From Ectopseudomonas guguanensis (lineage in GTDB: Bacteria; Pseudomonadota; Gammaproteobacteria; Pseudomonadales; Pseudomonadaceae), in assembly GCF_900104265.1 (NCBI RefSeq), contig NZ_FNJJ01000005.1, positions 1 through 64,000 on the forward strand: a stretch of 64,000 bases of DNA. Reading direction: 5' to 3'. Shown here piece by piece: positions 33,047-46,373 of this stretch. A model generated the notes under the pieces. It made no database searches. It was not told the DNA's origin and saw only the letters and a list, made by a program, of their open reading frames with translations. The position numbers and the translations under genes are program-made. Every line of letters begins with the position of its first letter. Position 1 is the stretch's first letter.

Positions 33047-34414
33047 ATGAGTAAGCAAGCGAACAACCCCAAGACCTCGCAGTGGCAGGCCCTGAGCCAG
33101 GCCCACCACCTGGCGCCGTTCAGTGACTACAGGCAGCTGGCCGAGAAGGGCCCGCGCATCATCACTGAAGCCAAGGGCGTGCACCTGTGGGACAGCGAGG
33201 GCAACAAGATCCTCGATGGCATGGCCGGCCTGTGGTGCGTGGCGGTCGGCTACGGCCGCGAGGAACTGGTCGAAGCGGCAGCCCAGCAGATGCGTCAGCT
33301 GCCGTTCTACAACACCTTCTTCCAGACCGCCCACCCGCCGGTGCTGGAGCTGGCCCACGCCATCTCCCAGCTGGCGCCGGCCGGCATGAACCATGTGTTC
33401 TTCACCGGTTCGGGCTCCGAGGGTAACGACACCATGCTGCGCCTGGTACGCCACTACTGGGCGTGCAAGGGGATGCCTGCCAAGAAGATCATCATCGGCC
33501 GCGACAACGGCTACCACGGCTCCACCGTGGCCGGCGCCAGTCTCGGCGGCATGAAGTTCATGCACGAGCAGGGCGATCTGCCGATCCCCGGTATCGCTCA
33601 TATCCCGCAGCCCTACTGGTTCGGTGAGGGCGGCGAGCAGTCGCCGGAGGAATTCGGCATCTGGGCTGCCGACCAGCTGGAGCAGAAGATTCTCGAGCTG
33701 GGCGAAGAGAACGTGGCCGCCTTTATCGCCGAGCCGATCCAGGGCGCCGGTGGCGTGATCATCCCACCGGAGACCTACTGGCCGCGGATCAAGGAGATCC
33801 TGGCCAAGTACGACATCCTGTTCGTCGCCGACGAGGTGATCTGCGGTTTTGGCCGTACCGGCGAGTGGTTCGGCAGCCAGTACTACGACCTCAAGCCGGA
33901 CCTGATGACCATCGCCAAGGGCCTCACCAGCGGCTACGTGCCCATGGGCGGGCTGATTGTCAGCGACAAGGTTTTTGACGTTATCGAGGCGCACGGCGAC
34001 TTCAACCACGGCTTCACCTACTCCGGCCACCCGGTGGCGGCGGCGGTGGGCCTGGAGAACCTGCGCATTCTCAAGGATGAGGGCATCGTCGAGCGGGTGA
34101 AAGCAGAAACGGCACCGTATTTGCAGCAACGCCTGCGCGAACTGGCGGATCATCCGCTGGTGGGCGAGGTGCGTGGCCTGGGCATGCTCGGCGCCATCGA
34201 GCTGGTGCAGGACAAGGCCACGCGCAAGCGTTACCCGAGTGACCGGGCGGTGGGCATGATCTGCCGCGGCCATTGCTTCAACAACGGCCTGATCATGCGC
34301 GCCGTGGGCGACACCATGATCATTGCTCCGCCACTGGTGATCAGCCGGGCGGAAATCGACGAACTGGTGGAAAAAGCACGCAAGTGCCTGGATCTGACCC
34401 TGCGTGACCTGTAG
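33047..34414 (+). CDS. spuC: Polyamine:pyruvate transaminase
   Basis: A 455-aa class III (omega) aminotransferase using PLP to pass the amino group of putrescine, cadaverine or spermidine to pyruvate. The PLP lysine is in LMTIAKGLTSGYVPMGG, the cofactor aspartate in FVADEVICGFGRTGEWFG, and GSGSEGNDTMLRLVRHYW binds the phosphate. ATG 33047 (AAGG 7 nt upstream) is preferred to GTG 33041. It is highly similar in layout to P. aeruginosa SpuC. It belongs to the spu cluster but is separated from spuB by a REPIN and from spuD by ~140 bp. Confidence 0.94.
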   Translation: MSKQANNPKTSQWQALSQAHHLAPFSDYRQLAEKGPRIITEAKGVHLWDSEGNKILDGMAGLWCVAVGYGREELVEAAAQQMRQLPFYNTFFQTAHPPVLELAHAISQLAPAGMNHVFFTGSGSEGNDTMLRLVRHYWACKGMPAKKIIIGRDNGYHGSTVAGASLGGMKFMHEQGDLPIPGIAHIPQPYWFGEGGEQSPEEFGIWAADQLEQKILELGEENVAAFIAEPIQGAGGVIIPPETYWPRIKEILAKYDILFVADEVICGFGRTGEWFGSQYYDLKPDLMTIAKGLTSGYVPMGGLIVSDKVFDVIEAHGDFNHGFTYSGHPVAAAVGLENLRILKDEGIVERVKAETAPYLQQRLRELADHPLVGEVRGLGMLGAIELVQDKATRKRYPSDRAVGMICRGHCFNNGLIMRAVGDTMIIAPPLVISRAEIDELVEKARKCLDLTLRDL

Positions 34415-34459
34415 GTCTGAAAGCCCCGCAGTCACGGAAAGTTGTCAGCGGTGCCATGA

Positions 34460-35650
<1,191 letters not shown>

Positions 35651-35668
35651 TCGCAGCAGCGCTACTAC

Positions 35669-35690
35669 CCTGGCGGGCATGCCCGCCAGG
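35669..35690 (+). terminator. Palindromic terminator after spuD
   Basis: CCTGGCGGGC-AT-GCCCGCCAGG is a perfect 10-bp arm palindrome followed by TTTCTCAG. It is a terminator or attenuator between spuD and spuE. Confidence 0.7.
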
Positions 35691-35766
35691 TTTCTCAGTG
35701 ACACTTTACAGGGCCACGACGGCCATCGATGTGCGCGTGTTCAGGCCGAGAGCCTTGGGGTGGTAA

Positions 35767-36954
<1,188 letters not shown>

Positions 36955-37008
36955 TCGTTCCTGCCCGGCCACCGGGGTCGGGCACAATCTTCCGGGAGTT
37001 TTCCGATA

Positions 37009-38159
<1,151 letters not shown>

Positions 38160-38163
<4 letters not shown>

Positions 38164-39068
38164 AATTGAGCAAACTGACGCGTCATCTGCCCGGAGGACG
38201 GCATGTCGTGATCGGCATTCCGTTCCTCTGGCTGTTCATGTTCTTCCTGCTGCCCTTCGTCATCGTGCTGAAGATCAGCTTCGCCGAAGCCGACGTGGCC
38301 ATTCCGCCGTACACGGAAATCTACCAGTGGGCGGACAACAAGCTGACCCTGCTGCTGAACTTCGGCAACTACATCTTCCTCACCGAGGATGCCCTGTACC
38401 TGTCTGCCTACCTGGGCTCGCTGCAGGTCGCCTTCTTCAGCACACTGCTGTGTCTGGTGATCGGCTACCCGATGGCCTATGCCATCGCCCGGGCGCCGAA
38501 ATCGCAGCAGACCGTGCTGCTGCTGCTGATCATGATGCCGACCTGGACCGCGATCCTGATCCGCGTCTATGCCTGGATGGGCATCCTCGGCAACAACGGC
38601 CTGCTCAACAGCCTGCTGCTGGGCATCGGCCTGATCGACTCGCCGCTGCAGATCCTCAACACCAACACCGCGGTCTACATCGGCGTGGTCTATTCGTACC
38701 TGCCGTTCATGATCCTGCCGCTCTACGCCAACCTGGTGAAGCACGACCCGAGCCTGCTGGAGGCCGCCTCCGACCTGGGCTCGAGCAACTTCAACAACTT
38801 CTGGCGGATCACCGTGCCGCTGTCGAAGAACGGCATCATCGCCGGCTCCATGCTGGTGTTCATCCCGGTGGTGGGTGAGTTCGTCATCCCCGAACTGCTC
38901 GGTGGTCCGGAGACCCTGATGATCGGCAAGGTGCTGTGGCAGGAATTCTTCAACAACCGCGACTGGCCGGTGGCGTCCGCTCTGGCCGTGGTGATGCTGG
39001 CGATCCTGATCGTGCCCATCATCCTGTTCAACCGTAACCAAGCGAAAGAGCTGGAGGGCCGCCCATGA
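38160..39068 (+). CDS. spuG: Polyamine ABC transporter permease
   Basis: A 302-aa PotB/PotH-type permease with six helices. The first is WLFMFFLLPFVIVLKISF, and the EAA docking loop is LLEAASDLGSSNFNNFWRITVP. ATG 38160 overlaps the spuF stop by 4 bp and the 3' end overlaps spuH by 4 bp, so spuFGH are tightly coupled. A longer frame upstream lies inside spuF and is a shadow. Confidence 0.94.
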
Positions 39069-39952
39069 AGCGTTTCAGTTTCTCCAGCATCATGCTCTGG
39101 GCGGGGCTGGTGTTCATCTACCTGCCCATGGTCATTCTGGTCATCTACTCGTTCAACGCCTCGCGGCTGGTGACGGTCTGGGGTGGCTGGTCGGTGAAGT
39201 GGTACGTCGGCCTGCTGGACAACACCCAGCTGATGAATTCGGTGATGCGCTCGCTGGAAATCGCCTGCTACACCGCCATCGCGGCGGTGGCGCTGGGCAC
39301 CCTGGCGGCCTTCGTGCTGACCCGCATCACCCGCTTCAAGGGCCGTACCCTGTTCGGTGGCCTGGTCACCGCCCCGCTGGTGATGCCGGAAGTGATCACC
39401 GGCCTGTCGCTGCTGCTGCTGTTCGTGCTGATGGCGCAGCTGATCGGCTGGCCGATGCAGCGTGGCATGACCACCATCTGGATCGCCCACACCACCTTCT
39501 GCTCGGCCTACGTGGCAGTGGTGGTGTCGTCGCGCCTGCGTGAGCTGGACATGTCCATCGAGGAAGCCGCCATGGATCTGGGGGCGCGGCCGTGGAAGGT
39601 GTTCTTCCTGATCACCGTGCCGATGATCGCGCCATCGCTGGCAGCGGGCGCCATGATGTCCTTCGCCCTGTCGCTGGACGACCTGGTGCTGGCCAGCTTC
39701 GTCTCCGGTCCGGGCTCGACCACCCTGCCGATGGAGATCTTCTCCGCCGTGCGCCTGGGGGTTAAGCCGGAGATCAACGCGGTGGCCAGCCTGATCCTGC
39801 TGGCGGTGTCGTTCGCCACCTTCCTGGCCTGGTTCTTCGCCCATCGCGCCGAGGAAAAACGCAAGAAGGCCATGCAGCAGGCCATGGACGAGACCGCCAA
39901 TCCGTCCTGGCAGCAGGTCATCGACAGCCGCCGCGGTGCCAGCGGCAACTGA
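39065..39952 (+). CDS. spuH: Polyamine ABC transporter permease
   Basis: A 295-aa PotC/PotI-type permease, partner of SpuG. Its first helix is [20 protein letters not shown] and the EAA loop is [22 protein letters not shown]. The cytoplasmic tail is charged ([16 protein letters not shown]). It is the last spu gene; a strong terminator follows 18 bp after the stop. Confidence 0.94.
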   Translation: MKRFSFSSIMLWAGLVFIYLPMVILVIYSFNASRLVTVWGGWSVKWYVGLLDNTQLMNSVMRSLEIACYTAIAAVALGTLAAFVLTRITRFKGRTLFGGLVTAPLVMPEVITGLSLLLLFVLMAQLIGWPMQRGMTTIWIAHTTFCSAYVAVVVSSRLRELDMSIEEAAMDLGARPWKVFFLITVPMIAPSLAAGAMMSFALSLDDLVLASFVSGPGSTTLPMEIFSAVRLGVKPEINAVASLILLAVSFATFLAWFFAHRAEEKRKKAMQQAMDETANPSWQQVIDSRRGASGN

Positions 39953-39970
39953 GCATCAAGCTGAAAGCAG

Positions 39971-39995
39971 AACGGGCCCCGCGGGGCCCGTTTTT
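39971..39995 (+). terminator. Intrinsic terminator after spuH
   Basis: AACGGGCCCC-GC-GGGGCCCGTT followed by TTT: a 10-bp GC-rich stem with a T run ending the spu operon. Confidence 0.9.
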
Positions 39996-40029
39996 CATGG
40001 TGTCACTGATCGGGGCGGTACCGCGATCT

Positions 40030-40052
40030 GTAGGAGCGGCTTCAGCCGCGAA
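40030..40052. repeat. Single REP, GTAGGAGCGGCTTCAGCCGCGA type
   Basis: One copy of GTAGGAGCGGCTTCAGCCGC between convergent spuH and the CYTH-CHAD gene. It is the canonical form of the family also seen at 4468-4541 and 46218-46240. Confidence 0.75.
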
Positions 40053-40070
40053 GGTTGTGAGGCCCAGCCG

Positions 40071-41435
40071 CTATTTCACCAGCGCCTTCCACGCCTTGAG
40101 GCTGCTCACGATCTGCGTCTGAGTTGCGCGCAATTGGCGCTGCTCGTCGTCCAGTTCCTGCTGCGCCAGCTCATACAGCTTGTTCAGCTCGCCATACAGG
40201 CGGTCGACCTCGGGGACTTCCAGCAGGCCACGGGCCAGACGCAGCCAGACCAGCAGGCGCTCCAGGCGCGGCATCTGCTCGGCCAGGTCTTCCGGCTGCT
40301 GCTGGTAGCGGCGCAGTTGCACAGCAGCCCCTTCTTCGCCCAGCAGGGTCGGCAGCCAGTTACCCAGTGCGGCGTTGCCCTGACGATTGCCGCGATTGTT
40401 GCGCTCTGTCGTCCAGCTACGTAGCAGCAGCCAGTGCGACAGCTTCAGCGACAGCAGGCCCCAGCGGCAGCCATCCAGTTCCGCGGCGAATAGCGCAGGA
40501 GCGTTGCGGCGCATGCTGTCGTCGTGCTGGCCAGCCGCCAGGCGCGGGCGCCAATCGTCGAGCAGGGCATCGAGCGCTTCGCGCAGCTCACGCGAGCTGG
40601 CGCGCGGTGCGGCCTGGCCGAGGCTGGCGAGCAGGGCACGCAGGTCGATCAGTTGCTCCAGCCATTGCTGCAGCAGGCTCCAGTGGCCGTTGAAACGGTA
40701 CTGCTCGGCCAGGCGCTGGCTGGCGCCGAGCAGATGCCAGGCCAGCGCCGCGAAAGCGTCGTCCAGGCTCATTTCGGCCCTCAGCTCGGGAGCCGGCAGG
40801 CTCAGGCTGTAGCTGCCGGCATCGAACAGACGATAGCCACGCTCGGCCTTGCTGATGTCGCAGGGCATCAGCGGCAGCTCGGCGGCCAGCTCGCAGGCCA
40901 GCTCCAGCAGGGCTGCGGGCTCGCCCTGGCGCAGTTCCAGCTCCAGCTCGCAGATTTCTTCCTCGCCTTCGCCAGCGATCACCTTGCCCAGGTCCAGCGC
41001 GGCCTCGATGACCACCTTGGCCTTGCCACGGCCCCAGGCGATCTCGGCCTTTTCGCGGACGAAATCGGTGGTGAACAGCGGCTGCAGGGTGTTTTTGTCC
41101 AGCTCGGCCAGGCTGGCCGGCCAGCAACTGTCGTCGAGCTTTTTCAGGTCGAGCTTGGCCTTGCTCAGGTACCAGTCCCACTCGTTGCGCTCGGACAGGC
41201 CGGCCACGCTCTGGCCGCGACTTTTCAGGGTCTGGATGAACTGTTCGCCATCGCGGCGCAGGCGCAGGGCGACCTTGGCACTGGCCAGGTCGCGGTCCGG
41301 GGTGTCGTAGTACTGGTTGAACAGCGGGGTGCGTTGCCAGCCGCTCTTGTTGCGCTTCTTCAGCAGCGGATGCTCGCGCAAAGCGGCCAGGGTGGCACGA
41401 CTGGCGCGCAGTTTGATTTCGGTTTCTTTGACCAT
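40071..41435 (-). CDS. CYTH-CHAD domain protein (inorganic triphosphatase-like)
   Basis: A 454-aa cytoplasmic protein. The N-terminal CYTH domain (about residues 1-200) carries the diagnostic ExExK motif in VKETEIKLRAS and NEWDWYL, VREKAEIAWGRG strands of the triphosphate tunnel. The C-terminal CHAD domain (about 220-450) is helical with regularly spaced basic residues that bind polyphosphate. E. coli YgiF, with the same architecture, hydrolyses tripolyphosphate. It lies beside the phosphate transport pair on the other strand, which fits phosphate metabolism. Confidence 0.9.
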   Translation of the reverse strand: MVKETEIKLRASRATLAALREHPLLKKRNKSGWQRTPLFNQYYDTPDRDLASAKVALRLRRDGEQFIQTLKSRGQSVAGLSERNEWDWYLSKAKLDLKKLDDSCWPASLAELDKNTLQPLFTTDFVREKAEIAWGRGKAKVVIEAALDLGKVIAGEGEEEICELELELRQGEPAALLELACELAAELPLMPCDISKAERGYRLFDAGSYSLSLPAPELRAEMSLDDAFAALAWHLLGASQRLAEQYRFNGHWSLLQQWLEQLIDLRALLASLGQAAPRASSRELREALDALLDDWRPRLAAGQHDDSMRRNAPALFAAELDGCRWGLLSLKLSHWLLLRSWTTERNNRGNRQGNAALGNWLPTLLGEEGAAVQLRRYQQQPEDLAEQMPRLERLLVWLRLARGLLEVPEVDRLYGELNKLYELAQQELDDEQRQLRATQTQIVSSLKAWKALVK

Positions 41436-41547
41436 GGTGGAGAGCTAGATAGCCTTTTATGAAAATGTGACAGACCGATGACACGCGCTGGCGGATGGCG
41501 AAGCCGGTCCCTATACTTGCGGCCTTCTCAAAACGGGGGCTTACCCT

Positions 41548-42225
41548 ATGCCTATCAATCCCTTTGTCAGCCTGTTCGGCCGTTCACCCATCGGCCCCAT
41601 GCAACAGCATATCGCCAAGGCCCACGAGTGCGCGGCGAACCTGGTGCCCTTCTTCGAGGCCGTGATGGCCGAGGATTGGGCCAAGGTGGAACAGGTACAA
41701 CAGGAGATGTCCCGCCTGGAGCACGAGGCCGACAAGCTGAAGAAAAGCGTGCGCCTGCACCTGCCCAAGAGCCTGTTCCTGCCGGTGCCGCGTTCGGACC
41801 TGCTGGAGCTGCTCAGTGTACAGGACAAAGTCGCCAACCGTGCCAAGGACATCGCCGGCCTGATGCTCGGCCGTCAGATGGCCATTCCGCAGGCGTTGCA
41901 GCCGCTGATGCGTACCTACGTGCAGCGCAGCGTGGACGCCAGCGCCCAGGCGCTAAAGGCGATGAACGAACTGGATGAGCTGCTCGAAACCGGTTTCGCC
42001 GGTCGCGAGGCCGTGCTGGTGGAAACCCTGATCGAGGAACTCGGTGTCATCGAGCACGACACCGACCGCCTGCAGATCGAGGTACGCCGCAACCTGTTCG
42101 CGCTGGAGAAGGACCTTCCCCCGGTCGATGTGATGTTCCTCTATCAGATCATCGACTGGATCGGCGACGTCGCCGACCGCGCCCAACGAGTGGGCAACCG
42201 ACTGGAACAACTGCTGGCGCGCTAA
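41548..42225 (+). CDS. TIGR00153/DUF47 (PhoU-like) phosphate transport regulator
   Basis: A 225-aa all-helical PhoU-like protein. It begins PINPFVSLFGRSPIGPMQQH and has the acidic metal-binding helices EHEADKLKKSVRLHLPK and EHDTDRLQIEVRRNLF. DUF47 proteins are encoded next to Pit phosphate transporters and are thought to regulate them. Here the pit gene starts 39 bp downstream, so the two form an operon. Confidence 0.92.
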   Translation: MPINPFVSLFGRSPIGPMQQHIAKAHECAANLVPFFEAVMAEDWAKVEQVQQEMSRLEHEADKLKKSVRLHLPKSLFLPVPRSDLLELLSVQDKVANRAKDIAGLMLGRQMAIPQALQPLMRTYVQRSVDASAQALKAMNELDELLETGFAGREAVLVETLIEELGVIEHDTDRLQIEVRRNLFALEKDLPPVDVMFLYQIIDWIGDVADRAQRVGNRLEQLLAR

Positions 42226-42264
42226 GCGCCAGTGTCCTTTCTGGGATCTACGGAAAACTAATTT

Positions 42265-43536
42265 ATGTCTCTGATTGCGGACTACGGGCTGGTTCTGCTC
42301 GTGCTTGCCTGCCTTTTCGGTTTTTTCATGGCCTGGGGTGTTGGTGCCAACGATGTGGCCAATGCCATGGGTACATCCGTTGGCTCGCGTGCGCTGACCA
42401 TCAAGCAGGCGATCATCATCGCCATGGTCTTCGAATTCGCCGGCGCCTACCTGGCCGGCGGCGAAGTGACCGAAACCATCAAGAACGGCATCGTCGATGC
42501 CGATCTGATCAGCCCTAACCTCATGGTGCTGGGCATGATGTCGGCATTGCTGGCTGCCGGCACCTGGCTGCTGGTCGCCTCGACCCGCGGCTGGCCGGTC
42601 TCGACCACGCACACCATCGTCGGTGCGGTGATCGGTTTTGCCGCCGTCGGCGTGTCGATGGATGCGGTGCACTGGAGCGGCGTCGGTCCCATCGTAGCCA
42701 GCTGGGTGGTCACGCCAATGCTGGCCGGGATCATCTCCTTCTGCCTGTTCGTCAGCGTGCAGAAGCTGATCATCGACACCGACAATCCCTTCCTCAATGC
42801 CAAGCGCTACGTGCCGCTGTACATGTTCATCACCGGTTTCGTGATCTCGCTGATGACCATGACCAAGGGCCTCAAGCATGTCGGCCTGAACCTCTCCAGC
42901 ACCGAAGGGTTCCTGCTTTCGATCGGCATCGGTGTGCTGGTGATGTTGCTCGGTATTGCCCTGCTCAGCCGCATTCACGTCGATGTCGAGGCCGACAAGG
43001 CCTTCCATTTCTCCAGCGTGGAGAAAGTGTTCGCCATCCTGATGATCTTCACTGCCTGCTCCATGGCCTTCGCCCACGGCTCCAACGACGTGGCCAACGC
43101 AGTCGGTCCGCTGGCCGCCATCGTCGGCGTGATCCAGAGCGGTGGTGAGCAGGCCGCTGGCGCCAAGTCGCTGGTGCCGGGCTGGATCCTGCTGCTCGGT
43201 GCGCTGGGTATCGTGGTCGGTCTGGCCACCTACGGCTACAAGGTGATCGCCACCATCGGCAAGGAAATCACCGAGCTGACTCCCAGCCGTGGTTTCGCTG
43301 CCGAGCTGGCCGCCGCCACCACCGTGGTCAGCGCCTCGGGCCTGGGCCTGCCGGTTTCCACCACCCATACTCTGGTCGGCGCCATTCTCGGCGTTGGCCT
43401 GGCACGTGGCATTGGTGCGCTGAACCTGGGCATGATCGGCAAGATCTTCCTGTCCTGGATCATTACCCTGCCGGCCGGCGCGATCCTGTCGATCATCTTC
43501 TTCTTCATCCTGCGCTCGCTGTTCGGCGGAGTCTGA
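42265..43536 (+). CDS. pit: Inorganic phosphate transporter, PiT family
   Basis: A 423-aa low-affinity phosphate/proton (metal phosphate) symporter with ~10 helices. The duplicated PiT signature is complete: GANDVANAMGTSVGSRALT in the N-terminal half and HGSNDVANAVGPLAA in the C-terminal half, together with GWPVSTTHTIVGAVIG and LPVSTTHTLVGAILG. A terminator follows. It works with the DUF47 protein upstream. Confidence 0.94.
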   Translation: MSLIADYGLVLLVLACLFGFFMAWGVGANDVANAMGTSVGSRALTIKQAIIIAMVFEFAGAYLAGGEVTETIKNGIVDADLISPNLMVLGMMSALLAAGTWLLVASTRGWPVSTTHTIVGAVIGFAAVGVSMDAVHWSGVGPIVASWVVTPMLAGIISFCLFVSVQKLIIDTDNPFLNAKRYVPLYMFITGFVISLMTMTKGLKHVGLNLSSTEGFLLSIGIGVLVMLLGIALLSRIHVDVEADKAFHFSSVEKVFAILMIFTACSMAFAHGSNDVANAVGPLAAIVGVIQSGGEQAAGAKSLVPGWILLLGALGIVVGLATYGYKVIATIGKEITELTPSRGFAAELAAATTVVSASGLGLPVSTTHTLVGAILGVGLARGIGALNLGMIGKIFLSWIITLPAGAILSIIFFFILRSLFGGV

Positions 43537-43563
43537 TTCGACTTCGGCGGTTTCACCGACAGG

Positions 43564-43592
43564 ACGATGCCCCTATGATGGGGCATCGTTTT
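43564..43592 (+). terminator. Terminator after pit, adjoining argE leader
   Basis: ACGATGCCCC-TATGAT-GGGGCATCGT followed by TTTC: a 10-bp stem between pit and argE. It ends just before the argE ribosome-binding site. Confidence 0.82.
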
Positions 43593-43605
43593 CTGGAGAT
43601 CGCCG

Positions 43606-44772
43606 ATGCCCCTGCCGTCCTTCCGAGAGCAGTTCGCCGCGCTGATCGCAGCGCCATCGGTGAGCTGCACCCAGCCCAATTGGGACCAGAGCAACGCGCC
43701 CGTCATCGAGCTGCTTGCCGCCTGGCTCGGTGATCTGGGCTTCACCTGCGAAACCCAGCAGATCACCCCGGGCAAGTTCAATCTTCTCGCCAGTTATGGC
43801 TCCGGCCCCGGCGGCCTGGTGCTGGCCGGGCACAGCGATACCGTGCCCTTCGATGCGGCCCTGTGGCAGACCGACCCGCTCAAGCTGAGCGAGGTGGGCG
43901 ACCGCTGGGTGGGCCTGGGCAGCTGCGACATGAAAGGCTTCTTCGCCCTGGCCATCGAGGCCGTGCGGCCCTTGCTCGACCAGCCTTTCCAGCAACCCTT
44001 GCTGATTCTCGCCACCTGCGACGAGGAAAGCTCCATGGCCGGTGCCCGCGCCCTGGCCGAGGCCGGCAGGCCACTGGGCCGTGCGGCGGTGATCGGCGAA
44101 CCGACCGGCCTCAAGCCCATCCGCCTGCACAAGGGCGTGATGATGGAGCGCATCGACATCCTCGGGCGCAGCGGCCACAGCTCCGACCCGGCGCTCGGGC
44201 ATAGCGCGCTGGAGGCCATGCAGGACGTGATGGGCGAGCTGCGCGGCCTGCGTGCGCAGTGGCAGCGCGAATTCAACAACCCGCAATTCGGCGTGCCGCA
44301 ACCGACGCTGAACCTCGGCTGCATCCATGGCGGCGACAACCCCAACCGCATCTGCGGGCAGTGCGCGCTGGAGTTCGACCTGCGCCCGCTGCCGGGCATG
44401 GACCCGGAACAGCTGCGCGCGGCGATTCGCGGCAAGCTGCAGCCGCTGGCGCTCAAGCATCAGGTGCGCATCGACTATGGCCCGCTGTTCCCCGAAGTGC
44501 CGCCGTTCGAGCAGCGCGCCGACGCCGAACTGGTGCGCCTGGCCGAGCGGCTGACCGGGCATGCGGCGCAGGCGGTGGCATTCGGCACCGAAGCGCCTTA
44601 TCTTCAGCGCCTTGGCTGCGAGACCCTGGTGCTCGGCCCGGGTGACATCGACTGCGCGCATCAGCCGGGGGAACACCTGGAGCTGGCACGCATCGAACCT
44701 ACCGTGGCGCTGCTGCGCCAACTGATCCAGCACTATTGCCTGACCCGGAGCGAAGACGTGCAGCGACGATGA
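43606..44772 (+). CDS. argE: Acetylornithine deacetylase
   Basis: A 388-aa M20-family metallohydrolase that hydrolyses N-acetylornithine to ornithine. Metal and catalytic residues appear in VLAGHSDTVPFD (His, Asp), LGSCDMKGFFAL (Asp), ATCDEESSMAGA (Glu-Glu), IGEPTGLKPIRLHKG and GRSGHSSDPALG; the last ligand His lies near DIDCAHQPGE. CTGGAGA precedes ATG 43606. argA follows on the same strand, giving a small arginine-biosynthesis cluster. Confidence 0.93.
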   Translation: MPLPSFREQFAALIAAPSVSCTQPNWDQSNAPVIELLAAWLGDLGFTCETQQITPGKFNLLASYGSGPGGLVLAGHSDTVPFDAALWQTDPLKLSEVGDRWVGLGSCDMKGFFALAIEAVRPLLDQPFQQPLLILATCDEESSMAGARALAEAGRPLGRAAVIGEPTGLKPIRLHKGVMMERIDILGRSGHSSDPALGHSALEAMQDVMGELRGLRAQWQREFNNPQFGVPQPTLNLGCIHGGDNPNRICGQCALEFDLRPLPGMDPEQLRAAIRGKLQPLALKHQVRIDYGPLFPEVPPFEQRADAELVRLAERLTGHAAQAVAFGTEAPYLQRLGCETLVLGPGDIDCAHQPGEHLELARIEPTVALLRQLIQHYCLTRSEDVQRR

Positions 44773-44836
44773 GACCGACCTTCTGACCGAACACGACGGC
44801 CATGCCGTCCTACGTCTCTACGCTAATGGATTGCTC

Positions 44837-46135
44837 ATGCAAGACTACGTTACCTGGCTACGCCACGCTTCGCCCTATATCAACGCCCACCGCGACTGCA
44901 CCTTTGTGGTCATGTTGCCCGGTGAGGGCGTTGCCCATCCGAATTTCGCCAATATCGTCCACGATCTGGTGCTGCTGCACAGCCTCGGCGTGCGCCTGGT
45001 GCTGGTGCACGGCTCGCGCCCGCAGATCGAGGCGCGCCTGGCCGCCCGCGGTCTGACCCCGCACTTTCATCGCGACCTGCGCATCACCGACGCGCCGACC
45101 CTGGAGTGCGTGATCGATGCCGTCGGCCAGCTGCGCATTGCCATCGAGGCGCGCCTGTCGATGGACATGGCGGCGTCGCCGATGCAGGGCTCGCGCCTGC
45201 GCCTGACCAGCGGCAACTTCGTCACCGCACGGCCGATCGGTGTGCTCGATGGCGTCGACTACCACCACACCGGCGAGGTGCGGCGCATCGACCGCAAGGG
45301 CATCAATCGTCAGCTCGACGAGCGCAGCATCGTGCTCTTGTCGCCGCTGGGCTATTCGCCCACCGGGGAGATCTTCAACCTGGCCTGCGAGGACGTCGCC
45401 ACCCGCGCCGCCATCGACCTGGGCGCGGACAAGTTGCTGCTGTTCGGCGCCGAGGACGGCCTGCTCGACGAGCACGGCCAACTGGTGCGCGAGCTGCGCC
45501 CGCAGCAGGTGCCGGCGCACCTGGCGCGCCTGGGCAGCAACTACCAGGGCGAGCTGCTCGATGCCGCGGCGCAGGCCTGCCGCGGTGGCGTCAAGCGCAG
45601 CCATATCGTTAGCTATGCCACCGATGGCGCGCTGCTCAGCGAGCTGTTCACCCGCACCGGCAACGGTACCCTGGTGGCCCAGGAGCAGTTCGAGTCCCTG
45701 CGCGAGGCCAGCATCGAGGACGTCGGCGGCCTGATCGAGCTGATCAGCCCGCTGGAAGAGCAGGGCATTCTGGTGCGTCGTTCGCGCGAGGTGCTGGAGC
45801 GTGAGATCGAGCAGTTCAGCATCGTCGAGCGCGAGGGGCTGATCATCGCCTGCGCGGCGCTCTATCCCATCGCCGACTCGGACTGCGGCGAGCTGGCCTG
45901 CCTGGCGGTCAACCCCGACTACCGCCACGGCGGTCGCGGTGACGAACTGCTCGCGCGTATCGAGGCCAGGGCGCGGGCGCAGGGCATCAAGACCCTGTTC
46001 GTGCTCACCACCCGTACCGCCCACTGGTTCCGCGAGCGCGGCTTCGAGCCGAGCAGCGTCGAGCGCATGCCGGCGGCGCGCGCCTCGCTGTACAACTACC
46101 AGCGCAACTCCAAGGTGTTCGAAAAGGCTCTGTAG
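44837..46135 (+). CDS. argA: N-acetylglutamate synthase
   Basis: A 432-aa enzyme that commits glutamate to arginine synthesis using acetyl-CoA. The amino-acid-kinase-like domain (1-280) contains LVLVHGSRPQIEARLAARG and LSPLGYSPTGEIFNLACED; it binds arginine for feedback inhibition. The C-terminal GNAT domain carries ELACLAVNPDYRHGGRGDEL and TLFVLTTRTAHWFRERGF. ATG 44837 gives the usual 432 aa; TTG 44831 is less likely. The TAG stop is contained in the GTAG of a REP-like palindrome. Confidence 0.94.
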   Translation: MQDYVTWLRHASPYINAHRDCTFVVMLPGEGVAHPNFANIVHDLVLLHSLGVRLVLVHGSRPQIEARLAARGLTPHFHRDLRITDAPTLECVIDAVGQLRIAIEARLSMDMAASPMQGSRLRLTSGNFVTARPIGVLDGVDYHHTGEVRRIDRKGINRQLDERSIVLLSPLGYSPTGEIFNLACEDVATRAAIDLGADKLLLFGAEDGLLDEHGQLVRELRPQQVPAHLARLGSNYQGELLDAAAQACRGGVKRSHIVSYATDGALLSELFTRTGNGTLVAQEQFESLREASIEDVGGLIELISPLEEQGILVRRSREVLEREIEQFSIVEREGLIIACAALYPIADSDCGELACLAVNPDYRHGGRGDELLARIEARARAQGIKTLFVLTTRTAHWFRERGFEPSSVERMPAARASLYNYQRNSKVFEKAL

Positions 46136-46373
46136 GCTGCGCCGTGCGCACCGAGCCAGGACGAAAAGCCCGGATGGCATCCGGGCTATGGGCTGAGGAG
46201 GCGGATTATCCGCGAGCTTCGTGGCTGAAGCCGCTCCTACGCTGGAGCGATGCAGGAGGTCAAGGCCGAGCATGTAGCCCGGATGCAATCCGGAGAGCGA
46301 GCCAGAATACCCCCGGATTTCATCCGGGCTACATCTGTCGCGGCTGAAGCCCCTTCCACCATGCGTTCAGAAT
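46132..46373. repeat. Cluster of REP palindromes between argA and the Rmf/CrpP-like gene
   Basis: Within 240 bp are four palindromes. They are GTAGGCTGCGCCGTGCGCACC (46132-46152), GCCCGGATGGCATCCGGGC (46168-46186), a single TTCGTGGCTGAAGCCGCTCCTAC (46218-46240), and the doublet GTAGCCCGGATG ... CATCCGGGCTAC (46274-46332). Three unrelated REP families are side by side. No gene is present. Confidence 0.75.
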
